Shown here: one piece after another, positions 7,812-13,981 of the stretch | How positions within the stretch are numbered: the stretch's first letter is position 1 | Layout: every line of letters starts with the position of its first letter | Origin: Acidobacteriota bacterium | Lineage (GTDB): Bacteria > Acidobacteriota > Vicinamibacteria > Vicinamibacterales > JAFNAJ01 | NCBI GenBank assembly: GCA_017860085.1 | Contig: JAFNAJ010000013.1 | Span: 1-15,444, forward strand | Direction: 5' to 3' | DNA: 15,444 nt | Notes under the pieces: model-generated | What the model saw: only the letters and a program-made list of their open reading frames with translations | Database searches by the model: none | Told to the model about the DNA's origin: nothing | Translations under genes and position numbers: made by a program

Positions 7812-8998
7812 GCCCCTGGAGCCCAATCCGCCACGTGCTGTTCCAGCGCGCGGAGCCACGCGCCTGCGCCATCGCGGTAGGCCTCCGGCCCAAGCCGACA
7901 GCGGAACATCGGCGTCCGGGTCGCGAGCCCTTCCGCGATGCCCTCCTGCTCGGTGCCGCACGCAGTGAGCGCGCTCAGCTCGCCGAAGATGGTCCGACGA
8001 TCACCACCGGTGCGCGCGCCGTAGCGGCTCTGCCGCAGGAGGCTCGAACCCTCGACGCTCGAGATCGGCTCGAATGCCCACGTGCCGGTCGCCGAACCGA
8101 TGTCGGGAAAGATCACCGCCGCAAGGGGCGCGTGTCCGACGTGGCCCGCGCCCAGGCGTGCGGCAAACTGGGCTGGAGACAGCGTGTGCACCCGTCGCGC
8201 CGCATCGTCTTCAGCGAGGCACGGGCCGTCGGCCGCCAGTTCATCCGAGTGAAGGATGCCCGGGCGCTCCGTGGCACTCTGGCGAAGCGCGGGAAACCGA
8301 CGGACCGTGTCCGCCCGGACCGACACGAACGTCGGAACGCCGGCGACCTCCTCCGGCTCGCGGGTGGCATCGATGAGGACGCGATCGTTGGCCAGCAGGC
8401 TCGCGCGGCCCGATGACAGCGCGTGGGCGAGCAGCGTGGTCTTCCCCGCTGCTTTCGCGCCCACGATCAGCACAGCTTGCTGGCCAAGCGTGAACCCTGC
8501 GGCGTGCACGTCCATGATGCGATCGCTGGCATGCGCGGCCGCGACCAGGATCTCGCGCACCACCCGCAGGAGCCCGATGCGGTTTCGTCGACGTCCCGGT
8601 CGGGCGACGATGTCGACGTGGCTCCCACGAATCGCATAGAAACACCCGCACTCGACGTCCGCGATGACGCGACGCCCGGCGTCCGACCAACTGGGACGCT
8701 GGACCACCTCGGTGTCCAGGGCAAAACAGGCGACGCGGCGGTGGACGCTCGCGACGCGCGCGCTCTCAAATGCCTGGTAGGCCGGCTCGGAGAACAGCAA
8801 CCGCACCGACGCAAGTCCTTCGCCGGGAGCCACGGCCTCGGCCCACGGGGAAACGAACTCGGCGAGCCAGCGGTTGGCATCAGCGTCCGCCGTCTCGACA
8901 TCGACCACGGTCGACCCGCATCGATAGCCGGCCAGCGTTCGTCCGTCGTGCTCACCTGTGGGCACGCCCGCGTTCTCCAACCTGCCGGGGTTGCACAT
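7808..8998 (-). CDS. HPr kinase-like P-loop protein (HprK-related)
   Basis: First gene of the four-gene operon, 396 residues. Residues about 160-215 carry the HprK-like core: DVHAAGFTLGQQAVLIVGAK with Walker A GAKAAGKTT (G180-T188), then LLANDRVLI, where D205 fits the family's Walker B-like acid. The C-terminal part is helical and ends PMFRCRLGPEAYRDG, like other HprK-related proteins. The N-terminal 150 residues do not look like the usual HprK N-domain. No HPr gene is nearby, so a role in sugar-phosphotransferase control is unlikely. HprK-like kinases of this kind are found in lasso-peptide clusters, where some phosphorylate the precursor, and in other cassettes with NTP_transf_5 proteins; such a partner lies 2.8 kb away here. 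The ATG is fixed by an in-frame TGA four codons upstream; the ribosome site is weak. Confidence 0.8.
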   Translation of the reverse strand: MCNPGRLENAGVPTGEHDGRTLAGYRCGSTVVDVETADADANRWLAEFVSPWAEAVAPGEGLASVRLLFSEPAYQAFESARVASVHRRVACFALDTEVVQRPSWSDAGRRVIADVECGCFYAIRGSHVDIVARPGRRRNRIGLLRVVREILVAAAHASDRIMDVHAAGFTLGQQAVLIVGAKAAGKTTLLAHALSSGRASLLANDRVLIDATREPEEVAGVPTFVSVRADTVRRFPALRQSATERPGILHSDELAADGPCLAEDDAARRVHTLSPAQFAARLGAGHVGHAPLAAVIFPDIGSATGTWAFEPISSVEGSSLLRQSRYGARTGGDRRTIFGELSALTACGTEQEGIAEGLATRTPMFRCRLGPEAYRDGAGAWLRALEQHVADWAPGA

Positions 8999-9083
8999 GT
9001 CGTTGCTTCAAGGAGCAGGCCGGTACCTGACCGACGAGCAGGAGCACCCGCGCGGGTTCGAGGGCTTCCCGAAGGAAGAAGTA

Positions 9084-9105
9084 GCGCAGGCCTTCAGGCC
9101 TGCGC
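9084..9105. repeat. REP-like palindrome, copy 3 (perfect)
   Basis: A perfect 9-bp stem (GCGCAGGCC) closes a TTCA loop, preceded by GTA as in copy 1. It lies in the 116-base gap between the M20 dipeptidase stop and the HprK-like start, 10 bases past the dipeptidase stop. In the minus direction the hairpin is followed by TACTTCTTCCTT, so it could weakly terminate the dipeptidase transcript and separate it from the HprK operon. Confidence 0.8.
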
Positions 9106-9114
9106 GAGAGGCTC

Positions 9115-10491
9115 CTACCGCTGCACCGCGGCGATCTCTTCGTACAGCACGGCCGACGCGATGATGCCGTTGTGGAAGTTCGCCAGGTCGAGCTTCTCGT
9201 TCGGTGCGTGGATCCGGTCGTCCGGTAGCCCGACGCCGAACAGGACGCTCGGGAGACCCAACACCTCCTGGAACGTGGCCACCACCGGAATCGACCCGCC
9301 CTCGCGCATGAACACGGGAGCCTGGCCAAACCCGGTTTGAATGGCGCGGCCCGCCGCCTGGACGTACGGGTTGTCGAGTGACGCCATCCACGGCTTGCCG
9401 CCGTGCATGCGCGTGACCTTCACCTCGACCGTCTTGGGCGTGATCTTCTTGACGTAGGCCTCGAACAGGTCCCCGATCTTCTCCGGGTCCTGGTTGGGCA
9501 CCAGCCGCATGCTCACCTTGGCCATGGCCACCGCCGGCAGCACGGTCTTGGCGCCCTCCCCCGTGAACCCGCTCAGCAGGCCGTTCACCTCGAAGGTCGG
9601 GCGCGCGCTGGCCCGTTCCATCGTCGAATAGCCGGTCTCGCCGAACAGCCGGGGCGCCCCGATGGCCTTCCGATACTGCTTCTCGTTGAAGGGCAGCTTC
9701 TTGAACTCCTCACGCTCGGCCTCGCTCAGCGGCCGCACATCGTCATAGAACCCGGGGATCTTGATGCGGCCCCCGCGGTCCTTCATCTGGGCCAGCATCT
9801 GGGCCAGCACGAAGGCCGGGTTCGCCACGGCGCCGCCGTAGGTGCCCGAGTGCAGGTCGGTGCTGGTGCCTCGCAGGTCGATCTGGAAGTAGGAAAGGCC
9901 GCGCAGGCCGTAACAGAGCGACGGTACGTTGCGATCGAACATGCCGGTGTCGGAGATGACCACCACGTCGGCCTGGAGCAGATCCTTGTGGGCGCGGATG
10001 AACGGGTCGAGGTTACGGCTGCCGACCTCCTCTTCCCCCTCGAGAATCACCTTGAAGTTGACCGGCAGTCGGCCAGTCTGCTTCATGTGGGCCTCGATGG
10101 CCTTGAAGTGCATGAACACCTGGCCCTTGTCGTCGGACGCCCCGCGCGCGTAGATCTCGCCCTCGCGGACCGTGGCCTCGAACGGCGGCGACTGCCACAG
10201 GTCGAGCGGGTCCACCGGCTGCACGTCGTAGTGGCCGTAATACAGGATGGTCGGGGCGCCGGGCGCGCCGAGCCACTCGCCGTAGACGACGGGGTTGCCC
10301 GGAGTGTCGATGAGCCTCACGTTGCCGAGACCGGCGCGCGTCATCTCGCTCGCCGCCCACTCGGCGGCGCGTCGCACGTCGCCCACGTGTTCCGGCAGCG
10401 CGCTGATGCTCGGGATCGCGAGCCATCCCTTCAGCTCCTCGACGTAGCGGTCGCGGTTGGTATTGATGAAATCGACGATCTGCGTGTTCAT
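9115..10491 (-). CDS. M20 family metallopeptidase (dipeptidase)
   Basis: A 458-residue di-zinc peptidase of the M20 family, expected to cleave dipeptides or acylated amino acids in the cytoplasm. Metal and catalytic residues are all visible: GHYDVQP (H87, catalytic D89), GASDDKG (bridging D120), EGEEEVGS (catalytic E153, ligand E154), ISDTGMF (D181) and DRIHAPNE (H428). The lid/dimerisation domain lies about 195-350. The length and GHYDVQPVDP string fit the dipeptidase subgroup (M20.dipep), rather than ArgE or DapE. Start choice: ATG at 10491 has GAGG six bases upstream; a GTG four codons earlier overlaps the MarR stop as GTGA but lacks its own ribosome site. Either way it is translated right behind the MarR gene, which may control it. 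Confidence 0.93.
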   Translation of the reverse strand: MNTQIVDFINTNRDRYVEELKGWLAIPSISALPEHVGDVRRAAEWAASEMTRAGLGNVRLIDTPGNPVVYGEWLGAPGAPTILYYGHYDVQPVDPLDLWQSPPFEATVREGEIYARGASDDKGQVFMHFKAIEAHMKQTGRLPVNFKVILEGEEEVGSRNLDPFIRAHKDLLQADVVVISDTGMFDRNVPSLCYGLRGLSYFQIDLRGTSTDLHSGTYGGAVANPAFVLAQMLAQMKDRGGRIKIPGFYDDVRPLSEAEREEFKKLPFNEKQYRKAIGAPRLFGETGYSTMERASARPTFEVNGLLSGFTGEGAKTVLPAVAMAKVSMRLVPNQDPEKIGDLFEAYVKKITPKTVEVKVTRMHGGKPWMASLDNPYVQAAGRAIQTGFGQAPVFMREGGSIPVVATFQEVLGLPSVLFGVGLPDDRIHAPNEKLDLANFHNGIIASAVLYEEIAAVQR

Positions 10492-10499
10492 GGGAAACC

Positions 10500-11009
10500 T
10501 CACGATTGAGCAGCCGGGCCGTAGATGCGTTCGCAGATGCGTGACAACTGGCGGAGATCGTTGGCCGACAGCCGACGTCCGATGACCTTCTGGGCCCGAG
10601 TGACCGCCGGGTCGATGCGTGACAGCAGATCGAGTCCCTGGCCGGTGATGACCGCCATCGACTGGCGGCGGTCGGCACCAGACCGTGCGCGCTCGACCAG
10701 CCCCTGCCGCTCGAGGCGGTCGATGAGGCGCGTCACGTCGGGCGCGCGATCGATCATCCGGGTGGCAATCTCCCCCCGGGGATATCCACCCGGATGGGCG
10801 CCTCGCAGGATGCGCAGCACGTTGAACTGCGCCTGGGTGAGACCGTAGGCGCCGACGGCCTCGTCCACGAGCTGCCGCACGTGCGCCGCCGCGACGAGCA
10901 GGTTCAGCACCGCCTCGTGCGCGGGCGAGTCGAAGCGCGTCTGCTTGATGCGCTGCCTGAGGATGCGACCCACGGCGGGTACTACATCAGAATCGCCCGG
11001 CTGCCGCAA
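10500..11009 (-). CDS. MarR family transcriptional regulator
   Basis: A winged-helix regulator of up to 169 residues. The core YGLTQAQFNVLRILRG, then RGEIATRMIDRAPDVTRLIDRLERQGLVERARSGADRRQ in outline, shows the recognition helix and the DRR wing typical of MarR proteins, with dimerisation helices at both ends. Such proteins are dimeric repressors, often released by small ligands and usually autoregulated. The start is uncertain: in-frame upstream codons are only TTG (11009) and CTG before a stop, and GTG at 10973 would drop 12 residues; none has a clear ribosome site, so a leaderless or non-ATG start is likely. It sits directly before the M20 dipeptidase with overlapping or near-overlapping ends, which suggests a self-contained regulator-enzyme pair. 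Confidence 0.88.
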   Translation of the reverse strand: MRQPGDSDVVPAVGRILRQRIKQTRFDSPAHEAVLNLLVAAAHVRQLVDEAVGAYGLTQAQFNVLRILRGAHPGGYPRGEIATRMIDRAPDVTRLIDRLERQGLVERARSGADRRQSMAVITGQGLDLLSRIDPAVTRAQKVIGRRLSANDLRQLSRICERIYGPAAQS

Positions 11010-11040
11010 CCATCGCAGTCACGACGAGCGGGCGATCGTC

Positions 11041-11186
11041 CGTTCTTCGTTCCTGGTTTCTTGGTGCCTGGTCCGTTCGGGGTTCCCGGTCCTTCGTTCG
11101 TGCCTGGTTCGCGCCGGTTCCGCACCAGGAACGGGAGAACCGAGAAGGGACCAAGAACGAGAAACGAAGAGCCAGGAACCGACGCG
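11041..11186. repeat. Long interrupted palindrome rich in GTTCCTGG / CCAGGAAC
   Basis: The 194-base gap between the purine permease and MarR genes is filled by a two-armed element. The left arm (11041-11110) repeats GTTC, CTTGG and CCTGG words; the right arm (11120-11186) repeats their complements. Matching blocks in nested order include GTTCCTGG (11049-11056) with CCAGGAAC (11172-11179), TTCTTGGT (11058-11065) with ACCAAGAA (11150-11157), and CCTGGT (11103-11108) with ACCAGG (11124-11129). It could fold as one long imperfect hairpin. It is not protein-like. A role as a transcription barrier between the two units is possible, but I see no T-run. Confidence 0.7.
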
Positions 11187-11203
11187 TTACCGGCGTGACC
11201 GGG

Positions 11204-12547
11204 CTATCCCCGCAGGAAGGCGTACCGAAGGACGAAGAGCACCGCGAACGTGTAGATGAGCCAGTGCAGTTCGCGGCCTCGGCCGGTGGCGAGCTTCAGG
11301 ATGGCCGCCGCGACGAACCCGAACGCGATGCCTTCGGTGATGCTCACCGCGAGCGGCATGACGATGACGGTGAGAAAGGCCGGGATGGCCTCGGTGGGAT
11401 CGTCCCATTCGATGTGCCGCACCTCGCGCACCATGAGCGTCCCGACCAGGATGAGCGCCGGTGCGACCACGGGGTACAGCATGATGCCTTCGCCTACGGC
11501 GTAGCCCCCGCCGATCATCCTGACGAGCGGCGCGAAGAACAGCGCGAGGAGCAGGAGGAGCGCCGTCACGACGGCCGACAGGCCCGTGCGCCCGCCGGCC
11601 GCAACACCCGTGGCGCTCTCGATGTAGGCGGTGACGGTCGAGGTGCCGAGCGTCGCGCCCGCAACGGTCCCGACCGCGTCGGCCAGCAGGGCCTGCCGCG
11701 CACGGGGCAGCACGCCGTTCCGCATCAGCCCGGCCTGCCCCGCAACGCCCACCAGCGTTCCGACGGAGTCGAAAAGCGCCAGGAAGAAGAAGATCACGAT
11801 CACCGGCCACAGCCGTGGCGCGAAGGCCCCGGCAACGTCGAGCTGCAGGAAGGTCGGGGTGAGCGACGGCGGCGCGCTGACGAAGCCGTAAAACTGCACG
11901 ACGCCGGCGCCGAGTCCCAGGACCGTCGTGATCAGCATGCCCACGAGAATCGCGCCGGGCACGCGGCGTGCGAAGAGCACGGCCGTGATGGTCAGACCCG
12001 CGAGCGCCACGAGCGTCGGCCGGGCACCGAGATCCCCGAGCGTGACCAACGTGCCCGAGGATGCGACGACCAGGCCCGACCACTGGAGCCCGATCATGGC
12101 AATGAGCAAGCCGATACCCGCCGCAATGGCTCGCTGCAGCATCGGCGGAAGCGCGGTGATCAGGCGTTCGCGCAACCCGACGCCCGCGGTCAGGATGAAG
12201 ATCGCGCCGGCCACGAACACGGCGCCGAGCGCGGTCTGCCACGGCACGCCCATGGCCACCACGACGGTATAGGCGAAGAAGAAGTTGTGCCCCATGGCCG
12301 GGGCCACGGCGATCGGATAGTTCGCCCAGAAGGCCATCAGCAGGGTCGCCAGCGCGCTGGCAACGCAGGTGGCCGTCATCACCGCGCCGAAGTCCATGCC
12401 CGCGGCGCCGAGCACCGCCGGCTGCACGAACACGATGTAGGCGAGGGCAAGAAACGTGGTGAGCCCGGCAACGGCCTCCGTCCGGATGGTGCTGCCGTGA
12501 GCCTCGAGATGGAACCAGCGGTCGAGCAGTCCACGCGATGCCGGCAT
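11204..12547 (-). CDS. NCS2 family purine permease (AzgA/PbuG-like)
   Basis: A 447-residue inner-membrane transporter with about 12-14 hydrophobic segments, expected to import hypoxanthine, guanine or adenine with protons. Family marks are clear: the first helix region EAVAGLTTFLALAYIVFVQP, APAMGHNFFFAYTVV (about 82-96), FFFLALFDSVGTLVGVAGQA (about 258-278), and GTSTVTAYIESATGVAAGGR, which is the conserved TAxxESxxG loop of the AzgA/GhxP/PbuG branch of NCS2. H replaces the usual L/V/A after the MG, next to the substrate pocket; the effect is unknown. It starts 34 bases after the MBL hydrolase stop on the same strand, so the two are probably co-transcribed from the promoter near 13.6 kb. GGGAG lies three bases before the ATG, a short spacing. 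Confidence 0.93.
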   Translation of the reverse strand: MPASRGLLDRWFHLEAHGSTIRTEAVAGLTTFLALAYIVFVQPAVLGAAGMDFGAVMTATCVASALATLLMAFWANYPIAVAPAMGHNFFFAYTVVVAMGVPWQTALGAVFVAGAIFILTAGVGLRERLITALPPMLQRAIAAGIGLLIAMIGLQWSGLVVASSGTLVTLGDLGARPTLVALAGLTITAVLFARRVPGAILVGMLITTVLGLGAGVVQFYGFVSAPPSLTPTFLQLDVAGAFAPRLWPVIVIFFFLALFDSVGTLVGVAGQAGLMRNGVLPRARQALLADAVGTVAGATLGTSTVTAYIESATGVAAGGRTGLSAVVTALLLLLALFFAPLVRMIGGGYAVGEGIMLYPVVAPALILVGTLMVREVRHIEWDDPTEAIPAFLTVIVMPLAVSITEGIAFGFVAAAILKLATGRGRELHWLIYTFAVLFVLRYAFLRG

Positions 12548-12581
12548 GGTCTCCCGCTATGGTAACGGAATCACCGACGGG

Positions 12582-13412
12582 CTACCTCGCGAGCAGGCGC
12601 CAGCGTGACGGACCACCCACCTCGACGTCCTCGGCCACCGCATCCTCGTCTCTCAGCTTCACGAGGTGCGCCAGCACGCTCTCGGCTGCCGCCCCGTGGA
12701 GGTCCCGGGCGAGGTCCGTGTAGATGCGGCCAACCAGGTGGGCGATCGTGAGCGGACCCGCGGCCAACTGCTCGAGTATCTGTCGTTCACGGATTTGCCG
12801 GTGGGCGAGATAGCTGCGAACAAGTGCAGCCGGGTGCTCGATGGGGGACCCGTGTGCCGGCAGGATGCGCCGCGGCTGCAGGTCGAGCACGCGGCGAAGC
12901 GACGCGAGGTAGTGCGCCAGGTTGCCGCCTGACGATGCGGGAATCATGACCGTCGCGCCATTGACCACGAGGTCGCCGCCGAACAAGGTGCCGGAGTGAG
13001 GCTCGAGGAAACACAGGTGGTCGGGAGCGTGCCCAGGCGTGTGCACGGTCCACAGGACACCGTCCCCCGCCGGCACTGGCTGATCGTCCTGGAGGGGCTG
13101 GAAGCCCACCGAGTAGCGGGCGTCCTTCTCCGGCCAGGGGAACTTGGCGGCAATCGCTCTGGGCCAGCGCGCGACGAGCGCTCCGGTCCCCGCCGCGTGA
13201 TCCGAGTGCGCGTGGGTGACCAGGACGCTGGCCAGTGCCGACGGTGCCCTCCCGTCGCCAGGGTCGAGGGCCGCGGCCAGGTCGTCAAGATGGCGGGGAT
13301 CGCCCGCCCCGGCATCGATGAGGGCGGGGGCAGCGCCTGGGAGCAGGTAGGTATTGGTGCCCGTGCCCGTGAACGGCCCGGGGTTATGGCCGGGAATCAG
13401 GCGGAAGCGCAT
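12582..13412 (-). CDS. MBL-fold metallo-hydrolase, LACTB2-like with winged-helix tail
   Basis: A 276-residue metallo-beta-lactamase-fold enzyme. The zinc ligands are complete: THAHSDH (H67, H69, D71, H72), TPGHAPDH (H128), GGD (D147) and PAHG (H187). The opening PGPFTGTGTNTYLL and a C-terminal winged-helix domain (about 200-276) match the LACTB2 group, whose eukaryotic member is an endoribonuclease; bacterial members are mostly uncharacterised hydrolases, so RNA, thioester or other ester substrates remain possible. No export signal. It is the first gene of a unit with the purine permease. The ATG at 13412 lies only about 20 bases past an intrinsic-terminator-like hairpin in its own leader. 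A 12-codon reading frame starting at 13422 overlaps the start in another frame and could further tune initiation. Confidence 0.92.
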   Translation of the reverse strand: MRFRLIPGHNPGPFTGTGTNTYLLPGAAPALIDAGAGDPRHLDDLAAALDPGDGRAPSALASVLVTHAHSDHAAGTGALVARWPRAIAAKFPWPEKDARYSVGFQPLQDDQPVPAGDGVLWTVHTPGHAPDHLCFLEPHSGTLFGGDLVVNGATVMIPASSGGNLAHYLASLRRVLDLQPRRILPAHGSPIEHPAALVRSYLAHRQIRERQILEQLAAGPLTIAHLVGRIYTDLARDLHGAAAESVLAHLVKLRDEDAVAEDVEVGGPSRWRLLAR

Positions 13413-13427
13413 GGCCCGGCATCGTAC

Positions 13428-13450
13428 AAAGAAAGGCCGGGATTCCGGCC
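13428..13450 (-). terminator. Terminator-like hairpin in the leader of the MBL hydrolase gene
   Basis: On the minus strand GGCCGG (13450-13445), loop AATC, CCGGCC (13440-13435) is followed by TTTCTTT. The stem is a perfect 6 bp and the T-tract is broken by one C, so strength is moderate. It sits between the promoter at 13.6 kb and the hydrolase start, so it either ends a small RNA or acts as an attenuator. Confidence 0.65.
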
Positions 13451-13591
13451 AATATAACGTGGATTAGAACTGTGGAAAATCTGACCGTCAGGCGGGGTGT
13501 TGTCTTGCGGCCTGTCGGGCCCAGTCTCACGAGAGGTCGTCGCGAACCGGGCTTGATGGGTAACTACCGGACGGTCCGGAATCCCGATATG
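13431..13591 (-). ncRNA. Candidate structured leader (attenuator) or about 160-nt small RNA
   Basis: A transcript from the promoter at 13626-13598 would start near 13591 and meet the terminator hairpin at 13450-13435. It shows several nested complements. CGGGATTCCGG near its 5' end (13586-13576) is perfectly complementary over 11 bases to the terminator stem (13448-13438). GACCGTC (13576-13570) pairs with GACGGTC (13489-13483). An 8-bp stem with wobbles lies at about 13542-13515. The 5' segment can also fold locally as CCGGA-CCG-TCCGG. Terminator and long-range pairing exclude each other, as in an attenuator. It matches no RNA class I can name; 6S-like closing by its two ends was considered but is not supported by known motifs. 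Confidence 0.5.
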
Positions 13592-13597
13592 GCCCGT

Positions 13598-13626
13598 ATT
13601 ATGTGAGAACTTTCACAAGCTGTCAA
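13598..13626 (-). promoter_or_regulatory. Near-consensus sigma-70 promoter upstream of the MBL hydrolase-permease unit
   Basis: The minus strand reads TTGACA (13626-13621), a 17-base spacer, then CATAAT (13603-13598). The -35 is perfect, the -10 has five of six matches, and the spacing is ideal. This is the best promoter in the window and lies in its most AT-rich intergenic stretch. Expected start near 13591, giving about 180 bases of leader before the hydrolase ATG. Confidence 0.75.
13602..13617. promoter_or_regulatory. TGTGA-N6-TCACA dyad operator (CRP/FNR-family-like)
   Basis: A perfect inverted repeat TGTGA (13602-13606), six bases, TCACA (13613-13617) fills the promoter spacer and touches the -10. 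It equals the core consensus of CRP-type regulators. Its position between -35 and -10 favours repression by occlusion over activation. The flanks do not match the extended E. coli CRP consensus, so another dimeric regulator is possible. Confidence 0.6.
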
Positions 13627-13771
13627 GAGCCGACCGAACGCTCGTTCTGGAGGCCTAAATGGCCGCCTTCTTGGGACTTTCCGGCACCGGGTGACCGCTG
13701 GGTCCGGGCCGACACCCCCGCCCTGACCGAGGGAGCGCCAGACGGCCGCGCACGGCGGCCTCTCACACCCC
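13627..13771. other. Intergenic spacer between the selenoprotein stop and the promoter
   Basis: No convincing gene. It holds a 5-bp hairpin GCCGC/GCGGC (13745-13759) thirteen bases past the selenoprotein stop and a GGCC/GGCC hairpin (13652-13664); neither has a T-run, so no clear terminator for the ThyX-selenoprotein unit is visible. Together with the promoter and leader this makes a 359-base stretch without a protein gene. Confidence 0.5.
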
Positions 13772-13981
13772 TCACGTGCCTCCGGCAAACCCGACGGTCA
13801 CACGCTCGCCTTCGACGATCACCGGCACCTCGCGGCGCCCCTTGCTGTGGGCGAGCATCCGCTCGAGCCCCTTCGGGTCCTTCTTCACGTTCACGTACTC
13901 GAACGCGACACGCCGCCGGGCACAGTCCTCACGGGCGGCCTCCGTGTACGGTCACGTGTCCTTGCCGAAGATGTAGATCAC
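13772..13981 (-). CDS. Glutaredoxin-like UXX-star-type selenoprotein (in-frame TGA read as Sec)
   Basis: A 69-residue thioredoxin-fold protein visible only if TGA at 13954-13952 is read as selenocysteine. It opens (V/M)IYIFGKDT-U-PYTEAARE: a first strand, then U10-P11-Y12-T13, which replaces the CPYC redox motif of glutaredoxins. The frame stays open for 59 more codons and keeps Grx features: AFEYVNV strand, KKDPKGLERML helix, REVPVIVEG with the cis-proline VP (V52-P53), and the closing VGFAGGT. Conserved sense on both sides of the TGA argues against a chance stop. I recall such proteins as the UXX-star (seleno)protein families; a thiol or peroxide redox role is likely, with one redox residue plus C20. 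The GTG start at 13981 overlaps the ThyX-like stop as GTGA, so it is coupled to that gene. No Sec machinery gene is in the window. Confidence 0.82.
13908..13951 (-). promoter_or_regulatory. SECIS-like hairpin directly after the Sec UGA
   Basis: Immediately 3' of the in-frame UGA, ACACG (13947-13943) pairs with CGTGT (13912-13908) and CCGCC (13938-13934) with GGCGG (13917-13913), with a four-base 5' bulge between stems. The 16-base apical loop contains GAGGACU, its GG 24-25 bases after the UGA. Bacterial SECIS elements sit at this distance with a G in the apical loop. The upper stem and bulged U are not clearly matched. Confidence 0.5.

Noticed and set aside
8999..9114. Search for a small precursor peptide gene upstream of the HprK-like gene
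   Set aside because: The 116-base gap holds the REP-like hairpin and no short frame with a ribosome site.
13431..13591. 6S RNA, SRP RNA or a purine riboswitch
   Set aside because: Size and end-pairing resemble 6S and the downstream permease suggests purines, but I could not find the conserved motifs of any of these (no SRP GGAAGG-type motif, no purine aptamer core).
13652..13664. GGCC-TAAAT-GGCC hairpin as terminator of the ThyX-selenoprotein unit
   Set aside because: The stem is only 4 bp and no T-run follows on either strand.
13564..13788. A 74-codon minus-strand reading frame spanning the promoter and leader region
   Set aside because: It overlaps the selenoprotein 3' end, crosses the promoter and dyad, has no domain or ribosome site, and its composition (R/P-rich) is that of a chance frame in GC-rich DNA.
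13952..13954. The TGA as an ordinary stop or a decayed glutaredoxin pseudogene
   Set aside because: The 59 codons after it keep a full thioredoxin-fold pattern with no other stop, and the TGA falls exactly at the redox cysteine position; sense conservation on both sides favours Sec.
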